From: Telluria mixta | Lineage (GTDB): Bacteria > Pseudomonadota > Gammaproteobacteria > Burkholderiales > Burkholderiaceae_D | NCBI RefSeq assembly: GCF_029223865.1 | Contig: NZ_CP119520.1 | Coordinates: 1,984,001-2,048,000, forward strand | Length of the DNA stretch: 64,000 bases | Direction of reading: 5' to 3' | Shown here: piece by piece, positions 59,601 through 64,000 of the stretch | Layout: every line of letters begins with the position of its first letter | Position numbering within the stretch: the stretch's first letter is position 1 | Position numbers and translations under genes: made by a program | The notes under the pieces: generated by a model | Told to the model about the DNA's origin: nothing | Seen by the model: the letters and a program-made list of their open reading frames with translations, nothing else | The model's database searches: none

Positions 59601-59791
59601 GTCTCCAACTGCTTGCGCTGGCCGGTCACCACGACGGTCGTGGTCGTGCCGTCCTTGGCACCCTGCTCCGATGCCGACGCTTCCGTCTGCGCGTAAGCGT
59701 TGCCGCACAACATCGCGACCTGCGCGGCAGCAAACGCCAGCGCGGTCATCTTGATCGTTTTCCGTGCGATCTTCGTCTCAATTCTTGTCAT
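56609..59791 (-). CDS. TonB-dependent receptor
   Basis: 1060 residues. After a signal peptide (MTALAFAAAQVAMLCGNAYA region) comes a TonB-box-like stretch (TTTVVVTGQRKQLETAAAIK), the plug domain (SITEVLQRVVGVTMDRNRSR, IQVRGLSWGSSTLNGRETFS) and a 22-strand barrel ending in FDPGRSFRMLATYMF with a terminal aromatic residue. This size and the KRNSDLIVDSVVADEAGKLP motif mark the subgroup common in Massilia, Caulobacter and Xanthomonas and often linked to polysaccharide uptake. It follows a lipoprotein gene (40 bases), which may help bind the substrate at the surface. Confidence 0.93.
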   Translation of the reverse strand: MTRIETKIARKTIKMTALAFAAAQVAMLCGNAYAQTEASASEQGAKDGTTTTVVVTGQRKQLETAAAIKRNSDLIVDSVVADEAGKLPDKSITEVLQRVVGVTMDRNRSRQGASLAATGLEFNVEGSGIQVRGLSWGSSTLNGRETFSAGWPGRELSWGDVPPELMAGVDVYKNPSAELIEGGVSGQVDLRTRLPFDAKGQYGALSASGSYAELGKTKSPGFSGLYSNRWKTSMGEFGVLVDLSVNKNRTRFDSIGQSVYYPRSDLIAGKTAWVPVGVNYGTNTGDNQRTGFYGALQWKNNGMESALTYFDSAFHQTDSQSSIGITAGSNYGDSEDPYTLKFSNAKFDNNGVFQSSTLSHPIGGQGANQFLDGGIGTNITRNYSEVRGRTRELAWNFKWRVNESWSFQNDLQWVHATNSGNYGMINLGTFVPSMGVDETGSRPSFFFDDKARAFLADPRNYYWGISQPDVNKAKADLYAWKVDGKYTFDHPVLRDFRFGVRITERSSRKDKNAGTGWKSYSESWGVRPTDVAGQLPKVSDLGWQRSNFGYLSDPRYAALGNVEQYTFPNFFNGRMSAPPTIIAPTEALIHDHPDAYRKLLTALQYNCQDNNKIKGENTDCSTMGNDWKPAGYDNDPAHVSKHSEGSQALHGTLRFGFDDWKYPVDGNVGVRVVRTSTTANGYTVFKPNYSATTNPAVPRFGEVNDPLDLKASHVDVIPSLNLKMSLTDKLQSRLALSKGISRPGFDQMQEYITLHQNVTNDPKDPKQISMITYTGDNDGNVNLKPLKSNNFDVSLEWYPHPGQSLTATVFYKQVKDIILKETYTRTYKDLAGNDMEFTITGPANAAKARVRGVELAGMTYLDNLPGLNGLPDWAKGFGVSSNFTYIDSKQQLYHPFKGDYCPAGKLSGTVLLFGCDTNGLPYKDLPLPYMSKRALNLAFMYDHGPVSARLAYSWRDRTLLATGIYAANSTNGTSADPARKDANGVEPRDVGFATPIWQEAVGQWDAGISYRFTDHFSASFNASNLTRTVTRQTTQQTPGNMGSAWFDPGRSFRMLATYMF

Positions 59792-59831
59792 TCTCTATGT
59801 CCTTTTGTAAATGCCTTGGTTGCTGTCCGGA

Positions 59832-61091
59832 TCACTGGAAGGTGATGGGGCCGGTCACCGTGAGCCTGGTCGAGAAGGTCAGCTTGGCTGCGCCCGGGGT
59901 CGCCACCGAGGTGTTCACGCTCGCTGCACCGAACTGGATCTGGGAGATCGGGTAGTCCTGCAACTCGTTCCACACGTCGAGTCCGGCGAGGCCGCAGGAC
60001 TCGGAAACCTTGAACTGGTCCTTGAGACTGACGGTGTACGTCGTGGCGGCCGTGGCGGTCGGCTTCACTTCCGCACGCAGCGTCACGTTGCAGGCCTTGC
60101 CGTCCTTGACGGCGAAGTGGCCGAGCTTCAGCTCGATCGCGATCGCGTTGTTGCTCGTGCTGAACCACTCGGCGTTCGGCGAGGCAGTAAATTTCACCGT
60201 CGACTGGGAATCGATCTGCATGCCGGGCGAGTTGCCGTTGTCGGGAACCTTCGCCAGGTTGGGGGCGAGGAAGTTGAAGCCCCAATACGCACCGAGCCCG
60301 TCGGCGGACGGCGGCTGGATGTCGTAGTGATACGTGAAGCTGTTGCCGTCGCTGGACACGGAACTGCCGCACCAGTTCGTGCCGCACCACCAGCCGTCGG
60401 CGCTGCTGCCGGAGAAGGTGCCGATGGGGCCGGATTCCTTGGTGTTCGAGGTGTCCTTGAAGCCGCTCAGGAACGTCAAGGTGGGCCCCTGGGCGTTACC
60501 GATCGGGATGTTCTTGACCGTCGATGCCTTCGCAAAGATGTCGTCTCCCTCCTGCGTGGCGGTGACGGTGCAGATGCCGTCGGCGAGTTTCTGCAGCGAG
60601 GTGCCGCTGACCGAGCACACCGAGGGCGTGGTGGTCGAATAGGCGATGGTCCGGCCCGCGACGGTGCTGGTTGCCGCCAGCGTGACCGGCTTCGCATCCA
60701 GCGGCTGCGCGCCGGGATTGCGGAAGATGACCATCTGCGGCTGTTTGGGAATCACGAACAGCTGGCGGTTCGAGGCCGGTGCGTAGCCGTTGCCGCCCGC
60801 CTGGGTGGCGGTCACCGAGCACTCGCCGGCTTTCACCAATGTCAGGGTCTCGCCGCTGAGGGTGCAGGTATCCGGGGTATTCGACGCGTAGGTGAGGGGG
60901 CCGCCGGACGACGCCGTCGCCACCAGCTTGACGGTCGCGGTGTTGGGCGGAATGGCCACGGCCTGTCCGCCCGGGAAGTTGAACGAAATCGTTTGTTCCA
61001 GCGTGCCATCGCCGCTGCCGCCACCGCCGCCGCCGCAACCGCTCAGCAGTGCGACGCAGCCAAGCGCAATCGCAGAAACCTTGAACGTCAT
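59832..61091 (-). CDS. Lipoprotein with Ig-like repeats, paired with the TonB receptor
   Basis: 419 residues. The lipoprotein signal ends in ALGCVALLSGCGGGGGGSGD with lipobox LSGC, so Cys19 is lipidated; a Gly linker follows. Two related beta-sandwich repeats come next, each with a Cys pair: TYASNTPDTCTLSGETLTLV/KAGECSVTATQ and AYSTTTPSVCSVSGTSLQKL/ADGICTVTATQ. The C-terminal ~200 residues (DGWWCGTNWCGSSVSS, LGAYWGFNFLAPNLAKV) look like a separate ligand-binding beta domain. Immediate position before a TonB receptor suggests a surface substrate-capture protein, analogous in role to SusE/F. Confidence 0.7.
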   Translation of the reverse strand: MTFKVSAIALGCVALLSGCGGGGGGSGDGTLEQTISFNFPGGQAVAIPPNTATVKLVATASSGGPLTYASNTPDTCTLSGETLTLVKAGECSVTATQAGGNGYAPASNRQLFVIPKQPQMVIFRNPGAQPLDAKPVTLAATSTVAGRTIAYSTTTPSVCSVSGTSLQKLADGICTVTATQEGDDIFAKASTVKNIPIGNAQGPTLTFLSGFKDTSNTKESGPIGTFSGSSADGWWCGTNWCGSSVSSDGNSFTYHYDIQPPSADGLGAYWGFNFLAPNLAKVPDNGNSPGMQIDSQSTVKFTASPNAEWFSTSNNAIAIELKLGHFAVKDGKACNVTLRAEVKPTATAATTYTVSLKDQFKVSESCGLAGLDVWNELQDYPISQIQFGAASVNTSVATPGAAKLTFSTRLTVTGPITFQ

Positions 61092-61483
61092 CGCTTCTCT
61101 CCTCATGGTGTTCCTCTCCTTTGTTGTGTTAATGCGTTATTCATGGGCCCATGGCACCGTGCCACGCGTCGGGTGGATGCTTCCGAAGGGATGCACTGGG
61201 CGAGTGATGGGACGGGATGTCCGTGATGCCCGTAGATATTGTTCTTTATATATAACAGACATTCTCATGATTTATGATGCCATTGGCGGCGGCATGGCCA
61301 CAATTACAATAACCTTTAAGTTAGGACATGAAATTCACCAGACGTCGCTTTTCCGCCGGTTATGCACGGGGGGACACGCACCAGGTATGTTGTTGATTTG
61401 CAACGCAGAACGAATGCGAACCTAAGCTTTGCCGCGCGCTCTAACACCTGCCCCGGACATCAACCGGCCGCAGGAGCGTGACC
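61092..61483. other. Divergent intergenic region before the PPIase-exporter genes
   Basis: 392 bases. An AT-rich stretch at about 61235-61325 (TTCTTTATATATAACAGACA) probably holds promoters for both directions. No conserved short reading frame or double-glycine leader was found here. Confidence 0.4.
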
Positions 61484-62248
61484 ATGGCAGGCATCGTGCG
61501 CATCGACGACGAAGTGATCACGACGGATGACTTCATCCGTACGCTGAAGCTGAACGGACAGTTCGAAGGATTGGTCGAGCAGATGGTGCGCGACCGTCTT
61601 GCGGCGCGCGCCGCGCGGCAGGCCGGCCTGGTGCTCGCGCCCGAACAGATCCAGGAGCGCGCCGACGCCTTCCGCCGCGCGCTCGGCCTGCACCGCGCGG
61701 CCGACACCAACCACTATCTCGACGCGCTCGGCGTCTCGCTGGACGAGTTCGAGGCGTACATCACCGACGGCCTGTACCAGGAAAAGATGCTGGAGCAGGT
61801 GTGCAGCGAGGCGGCCGTCGCGCAGTATTTCAAGCTCAATTCGCCGCGCTTCGACAGCGTGGAGGTCAGCCACGTCGTGCTCGATTCCGAGGGCGCGGCC
61901 AGGGAGATGCTGTCCGTGCTGCAGGAGGAACCGGAGGCGTTCGCCGAGATGGCGCGCGAACACTCCATCGACGAGGGCACCCGCCAGCAGGGCGGCGTCA
62001 TCGGCAAGGTGTTGCGCGGCTCGCTCAAGGGCGACATCGAGGCGCGCGTGTTCAATGCGCGCGAGGGTGAACTGCTCGGGCCGTTTCCATCGCCCGACGG
62101 CGCGTGCCATGAAATCTTTTGCGTCAACGCGAAACACCCGGCCACGCTCGATGCCGACACGGCCGCCGAAGTGCGGCGCCTGCTGCGCGAAGAATGGCTG
62201 ATGGCACGCGCGCAGGAACACGTGATCGAAGCGTGCCCGACGCGCTGA
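61484..62248 (+). CDS. Parvulin-type peptidyl-prolyl isomerase (SurA-like)
   Basis: 254 residues without a signal peptide. An N-terminal helical chaperone part (DDEVITTDDFIRTLKLNGQF) is followed by a rotamase domain: VEVSHVVLDSEGAAREMLSV, FAEMAREHSIDEGTRQQGGV and LLGPFPSPDGACHEIFCV. It lies 13 bases before the exporter gene. SurA-like isomerases next to peptidase-containing ABC exporters also occur in cyanobacteria (established association in my recollection), where they may assist the exported peptide. The start at 61484 follows AGGAG; a GTG at 61478 is in frame. Confidence 0.85.
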   Translation: MAGIVRIDDEVITTDDFIRTLKLNGQFEGLVEQMVRDRLAARAARQAGLVLAPEQIQERADAFRRALGLHRAADTNHYLDALGVSLDEFEAYITDGLYQEKMLEQVCSEAAVAQYFKLNSPRFDSVEVSHVVLDSEGAAREMLSVLQEEPEAFAEMAREHSIDEGTRQQGGVIGKVLRGSLKGDIEARVFNAREGELLGPFPSPDGACHEIFCVNAKHPATLDADTAAEVRRLLREEWLMARAQEHVIEACPTR

Positions 62249-62261
62249 GCCCTGCTTCATC

Positions 62262-64000
62262 ATGGAAACACCGTCCAGAGCCCCGCCGTCCACGGATTTT
62301 CTGGCATCCGTGGAGATCCTGTCGCCGCTCGGGCGCGAGGCACTGGAGCAGCTGGCGGAAGCGGTGCAGGTGCGCCATTACGCGTTCGGCGAGACGATCT
62401 GCAAGGCGGGCGACCCGGCCGAGGGACTGTATGTGGTGAAATCCGGTTCCGTGCGCGTGTTCTCCGAAGAGCACGGCAAGGAGCTCAGCATCGGCGTACG
62501 TAAAACCGGCGAAACGTTCGGCGACATCGCCATGCTGCGCGACGCCCACCACGAGTTGTCGGCGCGTGCATCGCTCAAGACGGAGCTGTGGCTGATCCCG
62601 CGCGCGGCGATCGAGCCCGTGCTGGCGCGCAATCCGCAAGCCCTCGATTTCGTCACGAGCTATGTCGCGATCGGTTCCGCCGGCGGCCTCGTGGCGCGCC
62701 TGTTCGATTTGCGCGGCAAGGTCGGCAAGGAGGAACTGGAAGAGATGGTGCGCAGCGTGGGCGTCAAGCGCGTCCCGGCCGGCAAGGAAATCCTCAGGCA
62801 GGATGGGCGCGACGACCGCCGCCTGTACGTGCTGCGCCAGGGACAAGTCAAACTGGTCTACCACGACGGCGCCGACGAATTGACGTTGGCCACGCTGCAG
62901 GCGGGCGACATGTTCGGCGAGAAGGCGTGCCTGATGCGGCAGGAGCAGATGGCATCGGCCGTGGCGGTATCTCCCGCCACCCTGCTCGTCATCCCCGAAA
63001 AGACGGCACACATGATCCTCGAGCGCAACGCGGGCCTGCGCGAGGTGCTGGAAGACCGCATCCGCTTCGTCGAACGGGAGCTGGAGCGGCAAAAGAAGCT
63101 GGCCGAACGCCGCAAGCGGCCGCTGCGGCTGGACCTCGCCGAGCCCGGGTCCGGCGAGCGCGTGATCCGCCGCTTCGCCCTGGTGGAGCAGGCCGAGGAG
63201 ATGGATTGCGGCGCGGCCTGCCTGGCCATGCTGTGCCGCCAATACGGCGTGCAGATCACGCTCGGCAAGCTGCGCGAACTGGCCAACGTCACCACGCAGG
63301 GCGCCACCCTGGACAGCCTCGCGCGCGCGGGCGAGACCCTCGGCTTCTCCGCGCGCGGCGTACAGTGCACGTTCGACGCGCTGCAGGGGTTCGAGCTGCC
63401 CTTCATCGTGCACTGGGAGGGCTACCACTACGTGATCGTGTATGGCATCTCGCCGCGCACCATCTGGGTGGCCGATCCGGCGGTGGGCTTCCGCAAGATG
63501 TCCGTCGAGGAATTCGAGCGGGGCTGGAGCGGCACCTGCCTCGTCTTCACGCCCGGCCAGGACATGGCGGCGCAGGCCGTCGAACGCTCGCCGTGGCTGC
63601 GCTTCGTGGGCTACCTGCGGCCGTATCGCAAGATCTTGCTGCACCTGTTCCTGGCCACGTTCGTGATCCAGATGCTGGGCATCGTGCCGCCCCTGATCAT
63701 CCAGAACATCCTGGACGGCGTGATCGTGCACCAGAACGTCAGCCTGCTGCATTTGCTGATCGCCGGGCTCGTCATTTCGAACGTGTTCTCGCAGCTGATG
63801 GCGACCGTGCGCGCCTACCTCGCCAACTACATGGTGCGCAACCTCGACTTCTCGATGATGGCGGGGTTCTTCAAGCACACGATGTCGCTGCCGTTCTCGT
63901 TCTTTGCCAAGCGCAAGACGGGCGACATCGTCGCGCGCTTCCAGGAAAACCAGACGATCCGCGCCTTTTTGACCGAGTCCACCGTCACGACGATGCTGAA
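62262..64000 (+). CDS. Peptidase C39 ABC exporter with two cNMP-binding domains (C-terminal part missing)
   Basis: Open at the right edge after 579 codons. Two cyclic-nucleotide-binding folds come first: residues ~25-125 (GETICKAGDPAEGLYVVKSG, GETFGDIAMLRD) and ~165-275 (LYVLRQGQVKLVYHDGADEL, GDMFGEKACLMRQ). A basic helix (RELERQKKLAERRKRPLRLD) leads into a C39 cysteine peptidase with Gln310 and Cys316 in EQAEEMDCGAACL, His389 in GYHYVV and Asp405 in VADPAVG. Membrane helices of the exporter follow (LLHLFLATFVIQMLGIVPPL). The ATPase domain must lie outside the window. This design resembles HetC-like exporters. It should cleave double-glycine leaders and export the cargo, perhaps gated by a nucleotide signal. 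Confidence 0.9.
   Translation, partial: METPSRAPPSTDFLASVEILSPLGREALEQLAEAVQVRHYAFGETICKAGDPAEGLYVVKSGSVRVFSEEHGKELSIGVRKTGETFGDIAMLRDAHHELSARASLKTELWLIPRAAIEPVLARNPQALDFVTSYVAIGSAGGLVARLFDLRGKVGKEELEEMVRSVGVKRVPAGKEILRQDGRDDRRLYVLRQGQVKLVYHDGADELTLATLQAGDMFGEKACLMRQEQMASAVAVSPATLLVIPEKTAHMILERNAGLREVLEDRIRFVERELERQKKLAERRKRPLRLDLAEPGSGERVIRRFALVEQAEEMDCGAACLAMLCRQYGVQITLGKLRELANVTTQGATLDSLARAGETLGFSARGVQCTFDALQGFELPFIVHWEGYHYVIVYGISPRTIWVADPAVGFRKMSVEEFERGWSGTCLVFTPGQDMAAQAVERSPWLRFVGYLRPYRKILLHLFLATFVIQMLGIVPPLIIQNILDGVIVHQNVSLLHLLIAGLVISNVFSQLMATVRAYLANYMVRNLDFSMMAGFFKHTMSLPFSFFAKRKTGDIVARFQENQTIRAFLTESTVTTML

Overview
The window looks like the replication-origin neighbourhood of a high-GC betaproteobacterium of the Burkholderiales, most likely Oxalobacteraceae (Massilia or Janthinobacterium type). 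This placement is an inference from gene content: an atpIBEFHAGDC operon next to parAB and rsmG-mnmG, three parS sites, a fused PabB/PabC, a Massilia-type TonB receptor, and a GGGGTCAGAGCCCG inverted repeat. No rRNA, tRNA or CRISPR array was seen.

Layout. 1-3.7 kb: the end of pabBC, ompW with a perfect FNR-type box, a glutathione peroxidase homologue, and a translationally coupled CoA-binding protein/PPK2 pair. 3.7-10.8 kb: the complete F1Fo ATP synthase operon on the minus strand, with a near-consensus sigma70 promoter and a strong terminator. 11-16.7 kb: parB, parA, rsmG, mnmG and a DUF1176 gene, with parS sites at 12932, 15601 and 16709. 16.7-24.8 kb: a TSUP permease, a branched-chain amino-acid-type ABC transporter operon (livGFKHM plus an epoxide-hydrolase-like gene) and a GMC oxidoreductase. 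24.8-26.3 kb: a gene-free, repeat-built region that I call oriC. It has three copies of a ~200 bp DnaA-box module spaced 600 bp apart, separated by two different tandem duplications, and lies between divergent genes. 26.3-44.2 kb: ordinary chromosome (mtnN, ald, putA with an Lrp-type regulator, LysR, a chemoreceptor, ferredoxin, coaD, rsmD, glmU, an Lrp regulator, glmS). A second group of DnaA-box-like sites follows glmU.

44.2-55.8 kb: an acquired island with different codon use, beginning directly after glmS, the classical Tn7 target. It has a Tn7-end-like sequence exactly 25 bp after the glmS stop, a dead HTH gene with three Trp-to-stop changes, and a five-gene defence operon: type I hsdR-hsdM-hsdS plus an SMC/RecF-like AAA ATPase and an HNH nuclease. 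It closes with a decayed IS3-family element carrying an expanded hexanucleotide repeat.

55.8-64 kb: a 70-residue double-glycine-leader peptide gene, a small secreted protein, a large TonB-dependent receptor with a lipoprotein partner, and divergently a parvulin-type PPIase followed by a cut-off ABC exporter with two cNMP-binding domains and a C39 leader peptidase. The peptide and the exporter together suggest an uncharacterised peptide export system.

Left of the proposed origin nearly all genes run leftward, co-directional with a fork leaving ~25.5 kb. dnaA is not in the window. All functional statements rest on motif reading; no database search was possible.
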